Part shown: one piece after another, positions 10,630 through 18,511 of the stretch
Layout of the letters: each line of letters starts with the position of its first letter
Position numbering within the stretch: position 1 is the stretch's first letter
NCBI GenBank assembly: GCA_009782915.1
Contig: WRIC01000002.1
Span: forward strand, 62,001 to 126,000
Source of the DNA: Propionibacteriaceae bacterium
Lineage (GTDB): Bacteria; Actinomycetota; Actinomycetes; Propionibacteriales; Propionibacteriaceae
Direction: 5' to 3'
DNA length: 64,000 bases
Notes under the pieces: model-generated
What the model saw: the letters and a program-made list of their open reading frames with translations, nothing else
Told to the model about the DNA's origin: nothing
Database searches by the model: none
Translations under genes and position numbers: made by a program

Positions 10630-10790
10630 AGTGGTCAACAATGAAAGAGTGGGGGCGTTGCGTACGGGATTAAAGAAGAATCAAAGACCATTGATTTGTA
10701 GCAACCCATATCCATTGTGACAATTGATAGCGAAAGCATTATGATCTTTTCTAGTGACACAAACGTCCTTGTTAATGAATGGGAGTCATG

Positions 10791-11582
10791 ATGCCTGCCC
10801 GATCGACGCCACGGATATACGATGGGACCACAGGAGGAACACCACACGGGGGGCGGCGTACCCATATCATCCAAATACTGCGCGATGCCAAGGAGCCACT
10901 GTCGGTGGTGGACATCTCAGAAATGGTGGGGATTCACGCCAATACTGCACGGTTCCACCTGGAATCCCTGGTGGATGCTGGGATGGCTCTGCGTGAAACC
11001 GAAGCATCAGGGCAACCAGGACGCCGCAGAATCCTCTACACCGGCACTCTGCCCAACCAGACCCATGAACGAGCGCAAGGATATCGCCTGCTCGCCCAGA
11101 TTCTCACTGGAACAATCGCATCAAGATTCCCCGAGGTTGGTGAAGATATGTACGAAGTGGGCCAGCAATGGGGAAGCTACCTGACCAGTCGCCCTGCGCC
11201 TTTCGAGACCCTTGATGAGGAAGCCATCGACCAGCGGGTCATGGACAAACTCGATGCCCTCTGGTTTGCCCCAGAGGCGGTCAGCCAACCCAAACCCCAC
11301 ATGCTCTTACACAATTGCCCCTTCATGGAATCCGCTCGTGAAGCCCCAGAAGTGGTGTGCCGGCTCCATGTGGGCATGATCAATGGGTCCCTCGAAGAAT
11401 TGCGTTCCACCCAGCGAATTGTGGAATTGAACCCCTTCCTCAAAAGCCACCTTTGTCGGGCCTGGCTGGGGGATGCTGGCGAGGTGGTCGGCAAACCAGT
11501 GAAGCTGGTTTTCACCAAAGAAATAGAAGAAGAAGACTCCGGTGAATTTGTCGATGAGTTCGCTTTGGATCCTCAACCCTAA
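10791..11582 (+). CDS. ArsR/SufR-like winged-helix regulator, possible Fe-S sensor
   Basis: DNA-binding regulator divergent from narK. The HTH domain spans about residues 20-85: ILRDAKEPLSVVDISEMVGI is the first part, ANTARFHLESLVDAGMA the recognition helix, and the Gly/Arg-rich GQPGRRRILY the wing. The C-terminal part has LLHNCPFMESAREAPEVVC, i.e. two Cys separated by 13 residues, a spacing also found within the cluster-binding region of SufR-type regulators, and a further Cys about 32 residues on. An Fe-S or redox-sensing role at a nitrate transporter would make sense, but is not proven. Start: GGGAG at 10781 fits ATG 10791 (or 10788) better than the track start at 10779. Confidence 0.75.
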   Translation: MPARSTPRIYDGTTGGTPHGGRRTHIIQILRDAKEPLSVVDISEMVGIHANTARFHLESLVDAGMALRETEASGQPGRRRILYTGTLPNQTHERAQGYRLLAQILTGTIASRFPEVGEDMYEVGQQWGSYLTSRPAPFETLDEEAIDQRVMDKLDALWFAPEAVSQPKPHMLLHNCPFMESAREAPEVVCRLHVGMINGSLEELRSTQRIVELNPFLKSHLCRAWLGDAGEVVGKPVKLVFTKEIEEEDSGEFVDEFALDPQP

Positions 11583-12344
11583 TCACTGGTGAACATCAGG
11601 TCTTTCCCCAAACCGAAGGCCCTGATATTGGAGGAAAAGATCGATTCCACCAAGCCCCCAGCTTCCCAAAAATATCCACCAGGGAAGACCCAAACTGATG
11701 TTGTACATGGTGGTGTTCATCACAGCAGAAGCAATAATGATCACCACCAGAACACCCACAATGATGTAGTTTGCTGTCCGAAGTTGGGTGAACCTAAATC
11801 GTACCCGCGACATGAGAAACATCGCAGCCACAGAGTAGGTGAGCAGAGCCATCAGGGTAGAAACCGAGGCAATGATGCCAGCAAGAACCAGAGCAATCAG
11901 CAAGGGAGGGTACGCTGCGTTGAGCACGTCACGCCAGGCAACCGGCTGGGTTGAGCGTACTGGCGTAGCTGAGGCTGCAGGAGGTGCCCAGGTGGTTTGG
12001 AGCTGCGGATGAGCAGAGGTCGCGATAGCAAAAGGTGTCGTCGGTTGACGATCTGCTGGGGAAGAAGAGCTGAGTGTCGCCATTCCAGGGGTTCCCGCAG
12101 TTAAGGCGGCACCATGGTTAGCGAAAGGCTGGCGAGGGTCCCGTACCTCACCAACAGCCGGAGCGATCGCATCCAAAGGGGTAGCACTCGCGTCAAGACC
12201 ATAGGCTACGGGGGGTTGCTCAGGGGCGGGGGCGACACTAGGAGCAGGGGGTTCGCCAGCCAAAGAAACACTAGGCAAAGGCTCGGCAAAACCGAAAGGT
12301 CGCTCGACCGGAGCGTACCTCGGACCATCCCTCCACGTTGCCAT
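11583..12344 (-). CDS. Proline-rich membrane protein of unknown function
   Basis: I do not recognise a named family. The N-terminal half (about residues 1-140) is low-complexity, rich in Pro, Ala and Thr, and probably cytoplasmic. The C-terminal half has about four hydrophobic segments, e.g. LLIALVLAGIIASVSTLMAL and YIIVGVLVVIIIASAV, and ends in a short polar tail. The layout resembles small actinobacterial membrane proteins with a disordered proline-rich leader. The track start at GTG 12350 is unlikely: TAGAAT lies exactly six bases before ATG 12344, which predicts a leaderless mRNA starting there. It converges with the narK regulator (the stops abut) and diverges from the cold-shock gene. 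Confidence 0.7.
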   Translation of the reverse strand: MATWRDGPRYAPVERPFGFAEPLPSVSLAGEPPAPSVAPAPEQPPVAYGLDASATPLDAIAPAVGEVRDPRQPFANHGAALTAGTPGMATLSSSSPADRQPTTPFAIATSAHPQLQTTWAPPAASATPVRSTQPVAWRDVLNAAYPPLLIALVLAGIIASVSTLMALLTYSVAAMFLMSRVRFRFTQLRTANYIIVGVLVVIIIASAVMNTTMYNISLGLPWWIFLGSWGLGGIDLFLQYQGLRFGERPDVHQ

Positions 12345-12350
12345 GGACAC

Positions 12351-12356
12351 ATTCTA
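12351..12356 (-). promoter_or_regulatory. Leaderless -10 element (gene ending at 11583)
   Basis: TAGAAT on the minus strand, six bases before ATG 12344. A second TAGAAT on the plus strand at 12372-12377 may drive the divergent cold-shock gene, which has a leader with an SD. Confidence 0.45.
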
Positions 12357-12423
12357 CCGTGGCTGGGAGGATAGAATGGTTTCTACAAGCGCTAAACTAG
12401 ACCAATCAAGGAAAGAGGTGGTC

Positions 12424-12807
12424 ATGCCCACAGGCAAGGTACGCTTTTATGATCCCGACAAAGGTTTCGGGTTCATTGCCAAGGACGAAGGTGGCGATGT
12501 TTACGTTCGTGCCTCGGTTTTGCCTGCTGGAGTGGCCACCCTGAGGCCTGGGCAGAGAGTCGAATTCGGTGTTGCCGATGGTCGCCGTGGAGAGCAGGCT
12601 CTGTCCCTCACCCTTCTCGAAGTTCCCGAATCCCTCTCACAAGCTCAACGAAAATCAACAGAGCAGATGACCATCATCACCGAGGATCTCATCAAACTGC
12701 TTGATTCCATGTCCAACGGTTATCGTCGCGGGCGTTATCCTGATCCTCGCCTAGCGGAGAAGGTTGCGCAGATGCTTCGAGGCTTTGCCGCTGAACTAGA
12801 GTTGTAG
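12424..12807 (+). CDS. Cold-shock domain protein
   Basis: RNA/ssDNA-binding protein with an N-terminal cold-shock domain (residues 1-65): GKVRFYDPDKGFGFI contains RNP1, and DVYVRASVL is the RNP2-like strand. The C-terminal extension (about 60 residues, ending in a predicted helix) makes it 127 residues, longer than classic CspA (about 67) but typical of a group of actinobacterial Csp proteins that sit next to a DUF3027 gene, as here. The track start at 12343 is wrong; ATG 12424 follows AAAGAGGTGGTC. The DUF3027 gene begins 3 bp after the stop, so the two are probably co-transcribed. Confidence 0.88.
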   Translation: MPTGKVRFYDPDKGFGFIAKDEGGDVYVRASVLPAGVATLRPGQRVEFGVADGRRGEQALSLTLLEVPESLSQAQRKSTEQMTIITEDLIKLLDSMSNGYRRGRYPDPRLAEKVAQMLRGFAAELEL

Positions 12808-12809
12808 AC

Positions 12810-13577
12810 ATGACCATCAAAGTGGACGCTGTCGCAGCAGCAGGAGTCGATGAAGCCCTGCTGGCTGTTCTCTCCGAAGCTGGTGAAGGCCATGTCGGTG
12901 ATCATGTTGGTGTCTACGCTGAAGCAGAACGCCAAGTCACCCATGTTTTCGAATGTCTCCATCCTGGTTACCAGGGGTGGCATTGGGCTGTCACACTGAC
13001 TCGCGCCCCACGGGCGCGAACAGTCACCGTCGACGAAGTGGTTCTCCTGCCTGGTGAGGATGCCCTTCTCGCGCCACGGTGGGTGCCGTGGGCGGAAAGG
13101 ATAGCTCCAGGTGATGTGGGCCCAGGAATGCTCATGGCAACCCCCCCTGAGGATCCCCGACTTGTGCCTGGGTATACGGCGGGTTCTTCCACAACCACGG
13201 AAGAAGAAGCCATGGAAATCCGCGCAGTAGTGCGCGAACTAGGTTTAGGACGTACGCGCGTACTCAGCAAAGAGGGGCGGGATTCCACTGCTGAACGCTG
13301 GTTGAAAACACGTGGACCTGAGGCAAGTGAAGCCCGTCAAGCACCTGCCCCCTGCTCAACCTGTGGTTACTTCCTTCGCTTGCGCGGAGAACTCGGCGCC
13401 GTCTTTGGGGTGTGTAGCAATTCCTTCTCCAGTACGGACGCGGGTGTGGTCAGCATCGAATATGGTTGTGGTGCCCACTCAGATGTGGTGGAAGAACGCC
13501 GGGGAATACACCTGCCCGAAGTGATGTGGGATGACTCAGCACGAATGACCAGTGGAGAAACCTGCCTGTTTGACTGA
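12810..13577 (+). CDS. DUF3027 family protein
   Basis: Conserved actinobacterial protein of unknown function. The N-terminal half has GDHVGVYAEAERQVTHVFEC and the strongly conserved WHWAVTLTRAPRARTVTVDE. The middle contains PWAERIAPGDVGPGML. Near residues 180-225 a four-Cys arrangement (CSTCGYFLRL, GVCSN, YGCGAHS) looks like a zinc ribbon. The length, 255 residues, is normal. Gene order (cold-shock protein, DUF3027, then DUF2530 and an NCS2 permease) matches that seen in several actinobacteria. Function is not known; the zinc ribbon and neighbour suggest a nucleic-acid related role, which is only inference. Confidence 0.85.
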   Translation: MTIKVDAVAAAGVDEALLAVLSEAGEGHVGDHVGVYAEAERQVTHVFECLHPGYQGWHWAVTLTRAPRARTVTVDEVVLLPGEDALLAPRWVPWAERIAPGDVGPGMLMATPPEDPRLVPGYTAGSSTTTEEEAMEIRAVVRELGLGRTRVLSKEGRDSTAERWLKTRGPEASEARQAPAPCSTCGYFLRLRGELGAVFGVCSNSFSSTDAGVVSIEYGCGAHSDVVEERRGIHLPEVMWDDSARMTSGETCLFD

Positions 13578-13674
13578 CTGGTCACCATTCCGTCTCTCTG
13601 TACGACTGCTCCCAGCCGCTTGCGACTCGCAGGTCAGTGGGGACGCTACCCACTGACCCCCGGGTTGGCTCATG

Positions 13675-13800
13675 TCCCGTCATTCCGTGCGAAGTCACGG
13701 AATCCAGACTCCACAGTTGCACCACTGGGTAGTCTGGGCCCTGCGACGTAGCCTGTGCTGCGGAGCGCGCCAGCGCGACTCGCAGTGCGCAGGGTGACTG
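13675..13800. repeat. Family-A composite repeat with 37-bp module
   Basis: A left hairpin ATTCCGTG-CGAAGT-CACGGAAT is followed by CCAGACTCCACAGT, a short spacer, then AGTCTGGGCCCTGCG and a right arm ending CGCAGGGTGAC. The 37-bp module seen at 6660 is inserted at 13751-13787 in the loop of the right hairpin. No gene lies in 13578-13827. Confidence 0.75.
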
Positions 13801-13827
13801 GGTGTGGTGCGACTAGGTGGGGTGCGT

Positions 13828-14073
13828 CTACTTGTGGAGGCGACGGTAGCGGTGAACAGCGGTGATCAGGATGAGAATGAGCCCAATGACCGTGCCAGTG
13901 GCCACCACATAAAACCATTCGGTGGCCCCATCAATCATCGAGAGTATCCCTGTGCAGGTAGCAAACAGGGCAAAACCAATGACAGAAGCGATCAGACCCG
14001 AAGCATCCCGTGGCGCCACGGGAGCTTGCTGAAGAAGTGGTTTCTTCTCTGGGGCGGTCGAAGGGCTGGTCAT
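13828..14073 (-). CDS. Small two-helix membrane protein, DUF2530-like
   Basis: An 81-residue protein with a polar N-terminus (about 24 residues) and two hydrophobic segments, LIASVIGFALFATCTGILSM and WFYVVATGTVIGLILILITA, ending in a basic tail HRYRRLHK. Size, topology and position beside an NCS2 permease fit the DUF2530 family of actinobacteria; the sequence match is by eye. The start at ATG 14073 is chosen over TTG 14079 because TAGTCT lies exactly six bases upstream, predicting leaderless transcription. It is divergent from the permease, with 88 bp between the starts. Confidence 0.7.
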   Translation of the reverse strand: MTSPSTAPEKKPLLQQAPVAPRDASGLIASVIGFALFATCTGILSMIDGATEWFYVVATGTVIGLILILITAVHRYRRLHK

Positions 14074-14079
14074 AGACAA

Positions 14080-14085
14080 AGACTA
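14080..14085 (-). promoter_or_regulatory. Leaderless -10 element (DUF2530-like gene)
   Basis: TAGTCT on the minus strand, six bases before ATG 14073. Confidence 0.5.
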
Positions 14086-14149
14086 CCGTGAGAAAAGAGT
14101 AAAAGTGTTCAGATAGCGTGCATGGTTTCCACTGACTCGGTGAGGTGAC

Positions 14150-14155
14150 TAGTCT
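14150..14155 (+). promoter_or_regulatory. Leaderless -10 element (NCS2 permease)
   Basis: TAGTCT with six bases (GGGCAC) to ATG 14162. There is no ribosome binding site in between. Confidence 0.5.
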
Positions 14156-14161
14156 GGGCAC

Positions 14162-15709
14162 ATGGTACAGAAATCTCCGCGCTCAGCTTCCACAGCTGTA
14201 GCCTCCACCACACCAGCCCCCACCGGGATGGATCGTTTCTTCAAAATCTCTTCGCGTGGTTCCACCGTGTCCCGCGAAATCCGTGGAGGGTTGGTGACCT
14301 TCTTTTCGATGGCGTACATCATTGCACTCAACCCCATCATTCTCGGATTAGTGGCAGACAAGGAAGGCAACCTTGTTTCCGGGTTGCCCAAGTACGAACA
14401 GTGGCCGGCGGCTGCTGATGCTGTTCCGATCGATGCCAACATTGCACTGACCATGGCGATGGTGGCGGCAGCGACAGCGATCATCGCTGGGGTGATGACA
14501 CTGCTGATGGGTCTCGCGGGTCGCTTCCCTGTTGCTTTGGCGGCGGGTCTCGGCATCAACGCTATGGTTGCCTACAACATTGCCCCGATGATGACCTGGC
14601 CACAAGCCATGGGTTTGGTGGTCTGGGAGGGCATCATCATCTCCATTCTGGTGCTCACCAAGTTCCGCAGAGCAGTCATGAATGCTGTGCCCAAATCCCT
14701 GCGCACAGGGATATCTGTGGGCATCGGATTATTCATTGCACTCATTGGTTTGGTTAATGCTGGGTTCATCCGCAAGGGTGCGCTGATGGGGGAGCTGGGC
14801 TTGAGCGGTACGATCATGGGCTGGCCCTTGCTGGTGTTTGTGGTTGTGCTGATCGGGCTCATCATCATGTGGGTTCACCGTGTCAAGGGTGCGATGTTGA
14901 TTGCCATCTTGGGAGGTACGATTCTCGCTGTCGCCTTGGAGCAGATACTCCATATTGGCAAACTTGCACCCGAAGAGACCAATTGGATGAGTAATGTTCC
15001 TCGACTCAGTCACGACATCCAGTGGCTTCCCAACCTTGAACTCATGAAATTCTGGGAGCATGTTGACATGATTGGCGCCTTCAGCACCGATATTCGCGGT
15101 TGGCTGATCATCTTGCTCACGATTCTTGCGCTCATGTTGGCTGACTTCTTTGACACCATTGGAACGATTGTTGCAGTGGGGAAGACAGGTGGCATTCTCC
15201 AAGAAGATGGCAACCCTCCACGTACCCAGCAAATCCTGCTCGTTGATTCCATTGGTGCCATCACCGGTGGTTTGTTCTCGACTTCATCAAACACCTCCTA
15301 TATCGAATCGGCAGCTGGTGTTTCCGAGGGTGCGCGAACAGGTATGGCCAACATTGTCACAGGTTTGGCTTTCCTGGTCGCTGTGTTCATCACACCACTA
15401 GTCAACCTTGTTCCTGCAGAAGCAGTCGCCCCCGTACTCGTGGTGGTCGGCTTCCTCATGCTCCAACAAGTTACCGATATTGACTGGAAAGACCTCGAAG
15501 TGGCCATCCCGGCCTTCTTTATGATCACCATGATGGCATTCACCTATTCCATCACCGTTGGCATGGGACTCGGGTTCATTGTTTACCTCGTCATCAAGCT
15601 GGTGAAAGGCAAGGCAGGTAAGGTCAGTCCACTGTTGTGGATTATCGGACTGCTTTTCCTGATTTATTTCCTACAAGGACTGATTCTGGGATTCCTCACC
15701 GTCACCTAG
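14162..15709 (+). CDS. NCS2 family nucleobase permease (AzgA-like)
   Basis: Proton-coupled purine-base importer of the AzgA/GhxP branch of NCS2. Signs are the N-terminal STVSREIRGGLVTFFSMAYI, NPIIL, the AAGLGINAMVAYN motif in helix 3 and DFFDTIGTIVAVGKTGG with the conserved acidic residue in helix 8. The late signature SSNTSYIESAAGVSEGARTG follows, then about 14 hydrophobic segments in total. A 515-residue length is slightly long because of a Ser/Thr/Pro-rich N-terminal extension. Probable substrates are hypoxanthine, guanine or adenine, judged only by family. It converges with the following gene, with 8 bp of 3' overlap. Confidence 0.93.
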   Translation: MVQKSPRSASTAVASTTPAPTGMDRFFKISSRGSTVSREIRGGLVTFFSMAYIIALNPIILGLVADKEGNLVSGLPKYEQWPAAADAVPIDANIALTMAMVAAATAIIAGVMTLLMGLAGRFPVALAAGLGINAMVAYNIAPMMTWPQAMGLVVWEGIIISILVLTKFRRAVMNAVPKSLRTGISVGIGLFIALIGLVNAGFIRKGALMGELGLSGTIMGWPLLVFVVVLIGLIIMWVHRVKGAMLIAILGGTILAVALEQILHIGKLAPEETNWMSNVPRLSHDIQWLPNLELMKFWEHVDMIGAFSTDIRGWLIILLTILALMLADFFDTIGTIVAVGKTGGILQEDGNPPRTQQILLVDSIGAITGGLFSTSSNTSYIESAAGVSEGARTGMANIVTGLAFLVAVFITPLVNLVPAEAVAPVLVVVGFLMLQQVTDIDWKDLEVAIPAFFMITMMAFTYSITVGMGLGFIVYLVIKLVKGKAGKVSPLLWIIGLLFLIYFLQGLILGFLTVT

Positions 15710-16355
15710 AAGTCCACCATGCAATGAGGTCCAGCCCTTGGTCCTGGGCCTCAATTGCTGGGTCGCCAAAGTGGGAGTCGATGAACTCCAGCAGGGCTGT
15801 GGCCATGGGTGTGGTCGTTTCGTCGAACTGAGGAAGGGCTCTCGTCCACTCCTGCTGCAGACGCAACACCCTGTCATGTGGCATGAAACCAATCGACATG
15901 TCCTCGGTTTCGTGAAGAGGGATGTCAAGATTCTCGTACCACAGGTGACGGATCGACAACTGGGTCGGCACCTCTGCGCGTACCAAATCAAACTCCAGAT
16001 CATTGAGCTGCGAGGCTGGCAGAGGAATCACTGTGTGGCCGCAGGCTAGTTCATCCAACCATGCTTGTGTGATCGTCCAACATGCGGCTCGTCGCTCAGA
16101 GGCGATATACCGGGAGGTCATCAATGATTCGCCATCAACAACAGTGGGTTGGTTGACAGGGATTCTGGGGGCATCAACGGGGGTACGCATGAGCGGACCA
16201 AGTTTAGAAAGTAAGCCGGTCTTGGTTGGCGGTGGAACTGGTGGGGCGAGTTTTAGTGTCACCTCGCGAAGGGTCCCAGCCAGTGTTGGTGGGGGCGAAA
16301 AACACTGACGGACAAGATCAACATTGATCGCCCACAGTCGCAGTTCTTCATCCAT
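15702..16355 (-). CDS. Hypothetical protein, 217 aa
   Basis: I do not recognise a family. The N-terminus MDEELRLWAINVDLVRQCF is amphipathic, a Pro-rich stretch lies at residues 38-65, and the C-terminal half is acidic with many Trp and His residues and a terminal IAWWTSR. There is no signal peptide or membrane segment, so it is probably cytoplasmic. Codon use looks like that of its neighbours. TAATGT lies six bases before the ATG, so the mRNA is predicted to be leaderless. A distant link to actinobacterial DUF7691-like proteins is possible, but I cannot support it by motif. Confidence 0.65.
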   Translation of the reverse strand: MDEELRLWAINVDLVRQCFSPPPTLAGTLREVTLKLAPPVPPPTKTGLLSKLGPLMRTPVDAPRIPVNQPTVVDGESLMTSRYIASERRAACWTITQAWLDELACGHTVIPLPASQLNDLEFDLVRAEVPTQLSIRHLWYENLDIPLHETEDMSIGFMPHDRVLRLQQEWTRALPQFDETTTPMATALLEFIDSHFGDPAIEAQDQGLDLIAWWTSR

Positions 16356-16361
16356 GACACC

Positions 16362-16367
16362 ACATTA
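16362..16367 (-). promoter_or_regulatory. Leaderless -10 element (217-aa gene)
   Basis: TAATGT on the minus strand followed by GGTGTC and ATG 16355. Confidence 0.4.
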
Positions 16368-16408
16368 GCGCACAGATGTGCTGGTGGGAATAGAACACCG
16401 CACCCGGT

Positions 16409-16441
16409 GACAAAATGGGGACGGGGGTGTTTTTGTCACGC
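16409..16441. repeat. Family-B palindromic repeat (GGGGACGG type)
   Basis: GTGACAAAATGGGGACGGG...TTTTTGTCACG: arms GTGACAAA and TTTGTCAC with the GGGGACGG core. It lies between divergent genes, upstream of the DtxR-type regulator, and so may carry or affect its promoter. Confidence 0.6.
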
Positions 16442-16482
16442 CCACTGGTGGGGCACGTTATTGTTGAACCCAGGAGGCCATG

Positions 16483-17169
16483 ATGAGCACGGTGATAGAC
16501 ACAACTGAGATGTATTTGCGTACGATTTATGAACTGCTGGAAGAGGGGGTTACTCCACTGCGTGCCCGTATTGCGGAGAGGATGCACCACAGCGGACCAA
16601 CAGTCTCCCAGACCGTGTCAAGGATGGAACGTGATGGGCTGTTAGCCGTACGCGAGGATCGTCGGATCCTTCTTTCTGCGGAAGGTGAACAGCGGGCAGC
16701 ACGGGTGATACGCCGTCACCGTCTCGCGGAAAGACTGCTGGTGGATGTGATTGGTTTGGAGTGGCCATTGGCCCATGAGGAGGCTTGCCGTTGGGAGCAT
16801 GTGATCGGTGAACGGGTGGAATCCCATCTGGTGTCTTTGCTCGGAGACCCTCAAGAATCAGTGTTCGGTAACCCTATTCCGGGGCTTGATGAACCCGTGG
16901 GGGACTGCCTTACTCGCTTCCTCGATGGTGCTGAGGTTCTCTCCTTAGTGGTTTCTTCGGGCGGCCCACTGACGGTGAGGGTGGTTCGCATTGGGGAATT
17001 CCTGCAACGGGATACTGAGGCACTGTCTGCTCTTCATCAGGCAGGGATTCTTCCTGGGGTGGAGGTTCAGGTGACCTGTGATCCCACCTGTTTGACTCTG
17101 ATGACACCGAGTCATGAGTGCAGTATGGATGCTGATTGGGCTGAGCAGTTGTTTGTTGCCCGATGTTAG
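16483..17169 (+). CDS. DtxR/IdeR-type metal-dependent repressor
   Basis: Iron- (or manganese-) responsive repressor. With the start at ATG 16483 the numbering coincides with that of C. diphtheriae DtxR: Met10, His79, Glu83, His98, Cys102, Glu105 and His106, the ligands of both metal sites, are all present at exactly these positions. The HTH is LRARIAERMHHSGPTVSQTV (residues 27-46). A dimerisation domain follows and an SH3-like C-terminal domain closes the 228 residues. The SD AGGAGG precedes ATG 16480/16483; the numbering favours 16483. No canonical DtxR box (TTAGGTTAGGCTAACC-like) was noticed in this window. The next gene converges with a 4-bp overlap. Confidence 0.93.
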   Translation: MSTVIDTTEMYLRTIYELLEEGVTPLRARIAERMHHSGPTVSQTVSRMERDGLLAVREDRRILLSAEGEQRAARVIRRHRLAERLLVDVIGLEWPLAHEEACRWEHVIGERVESHLVSLLGDPQESVFGNPIPGLDEPVGDCLTRFLDGAEVLSLVVSSGGPLTVRVVRIGEFLQRDTEALSALHQAGILPGVEVQVTCDPTCLTLMTPSHECSMDADWAEQLFVARC

Positions 17170-17528
17170 CCAAGGTGATGGGGTGGCCGATCATCCATGT
17201 AGCGCTGCTCAGCTGGCGTGAGTTGTGTGCGCTGGGAGGGTTGTTGTGGTTCGCTGTCCAAACCCAGTATGGCTCGTACCTCCAGAAGAGTGGCGTACCA
17301 CTGGGCTGGACCAACATCCTGCAAGTTTTTACTGGTGATCGGCAGTGGCCAGGGCTCTTCTGCTGCCCACCGAGAATGAGCAAAGTCGCGAATCATCTCG
17401 CGCGACCACCCCACTGCATCAAGTTGTTGAAGCAGAGAGGTTGAATTGTCGGCCTGCTGATCATCTGAATCGACATAAAACTCGTGACCAGTGAGCCCAT
17501 AGGCCACCAGCGCGTACAGCTCCGTCAT
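17166..17528 (-). CDS. Hypothetical protein, 120 aa
   Basis: Small soluble protein that I do not recognise. It has an acidic N-terminal half (HEFYVDSDDQQADN), then WSREMIRDFAHSRWAAEEPW and a polar Gln/Pro-rich tail. No transmembrane segment or signal. The ATG at 17528 follows AAGGGTGGAA and is preferred to GTG 17534. It lies between the DtxR-type regulator (convergent) and tRNA-Arg. Could be narrow-range accessory DNA or a poorly characterised actinobacterial family. Confidence 0.55.
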   Translation of the reverse strand: MTELYALVAYGLTGHEFYVDSDDQQADNSTSLLQQLDAVGWSREMIRDFAHSRWAAEEPWPLPITSKNLQDVGPAQWYATLLEVRAILGLDSEPQQPSQRTQLTPAEQRYMDDRPPHHLG

Positions 17529-17569
17529 TTCCACCCTTGATCATTTCTCCGGTATCGTAGATTATCACG

Positions 17570-17642
17570 GGCCCCGTAGCTCAGTGGATAGAGCGAAGGT
17601 TTCCTAAACCTTGCGTCGTAGGTTCGACTCCTATCGGGGCCG
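17570..17642 (+). tRNA. tRNA-Arg (anticodon CCT)
   Basis: Complete 73-nt cloverleaf. The acceptor arms are GGCCCCG and CGGGGCC with discriminator G, the D arm GCTC...GAGC, the anticodon arm AAGGT-TTCCTAA-ACCTT with anticodon CCT, and the T arm GTAGG-TTCGACT-CCTAT. CCA is not encoded. It reads AGG codons. A family-A repeat begins within about 20 bp of its 3' end. Confidence 0.96.
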
Positions 17643-17659
17643 CCCCGAACCCCCGTCTC

Positions 17660-17785
17660 CCTGCGCACTGCGAGTCGCGCTGGCGCGCTCCGCAGCACAG
17701 GCTACGTCGCAGGGTCCAGAATACCTAGTTGTTCGACTGTGGAGTCTGGATTCTGCGAGTCGCAACGCTGCGCAGAATGACTTGG
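17660..17785. repeat. Family-A composite repeat downstream of tRNA-Arg
   Basis: Contains CCCTGCG...CGCAGGGTCCAGA arms around the inverted copy of the 37-bp module (17666-17702), then ATACCTAGTTGTTCGACTGT and a second unit GGATTCTGCGAGTCGC...GCGCAGAATGAC. It is inverted relative to the copy at 13675 and probably forms the end of the tRNA transcript. Confidence 0.72.
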
Positions 17786-17832
17786 TGAGTGGGCTTCGTT
17801 GCATGAGACGAGAGTGCCTTTATTCGACCACC

Positions 17833-18432
17833 TCACTCGATGGCGATGGTGGTCGTGCCCATGCCACCGGAGGAGGTGATCTGGGTGGCCAGGCGTTCAG
17901 GGACCTCCACGAGGATGACGTCAGCAGAATCAGAAAACAGTCCGGAGGAACTCGAGGAAGGGATGGTGACTACGCGGATACCACGAGTGATCGTGACATC
18001 GGAGGTGGAGGAATGTGACTGGAACACCGACACCCGGTCCCCGGGTTGGAGAAGAGTCAAAACCTGGGAGGAAACGCTCAGAGGAATGATGACATGTCCT
18101 GGGGTAGCTTGGGAGGAAGCAACAAAGTTATCGGATGTGAGGATGGCGCCTTGAGCAATGGGGGCGGAAGTCATCTGGTCGCTCAGATCCTCAGTGGTTG
18201 AGATGGCGCCAAGAGGAACCAAGCTACGAGGAACCTGAACCAGGTGAACCTGGTTGTCCGACACTATAGTCCCTGAGGGGATACGGCTTGTGGTGACGTA
18301 CACCTGGGTGGTGGGCCCCTGATCCTGGGTGAAAATCAGACACAGAGCCAAAACACAGATCCCAGCAGACAGGCTCGCCAACAGGCGACGATGCAGCAGA
18401 ACCCTGCGCAAAACAGAAGCAAGAAAGGTCAT
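17833..18432 (-). CDS. SAF-domain membrane-anchored protein (CpaB/RcpC-like)
   Basis: A 199-residue protein with one N-terminal transmembrane segment (about residues 18-36, LASLSAGICVLALCLIF). An SAF domain follows (about 42-103: VYVTTSRIPSGTIVSDNQVH with the P-G-D-like LLQPGDRVSV further on). This is the architecture of Flp pilus assembly protein CpaB/RcpC, which helps guide pilus biogenesis at the membrane. It is not in the main Tad cluster at 40-45 kb but 22 kb away beside fmdB, as in other actinobacteria. CATAGT lies six bases before the ATG. The short gap to fmdB carries a TTATCCACA/TTATCCCCA pair, also seen upstream of the Tad genes. Confidence 0.8.
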   Translation of the reverse strand: MTFLASVLRRVLLHRRLLASLSAGICVLALCLIFTQDQGPTTQVYVTTSRIPSGTIVSDNQVHLVQVPRSLVPLGAISTTEDLSDQMTSAPIAQGAILTSDNFVASSQATPGHVIIPLSVSSQVLTLLQPGDRVSVFQSHSSTSDVTITRGIRVVTIPSSSSSGLFSDSADVILVEVPERLATQITSSGGMGTTTIAIE

Positions 18433-18468
18433 ACCTTAACTATGGTGAACACACGTCAGCGATTGCGG

Positions 18469-18507
18469 TTATCCACAGAAAAAAGTTCTCTCAGCGAGTT
18501 ATCCCCA
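18469..18507. promoter_or_regulatory. DnaA-box-like direct repeat pair upstream of the SAF gene
   Basis: TTATCCACA at 18469-18477 and TTATCCCCA at 18499-18507, 30 bp apart start to start, in the fmdB-SAF intergenic gap. The left box is followed by GAAAAA and the right by GG, as in the copy at 43800. Confidence 0.6.
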
Positions 18508-18511
18508 GGGC

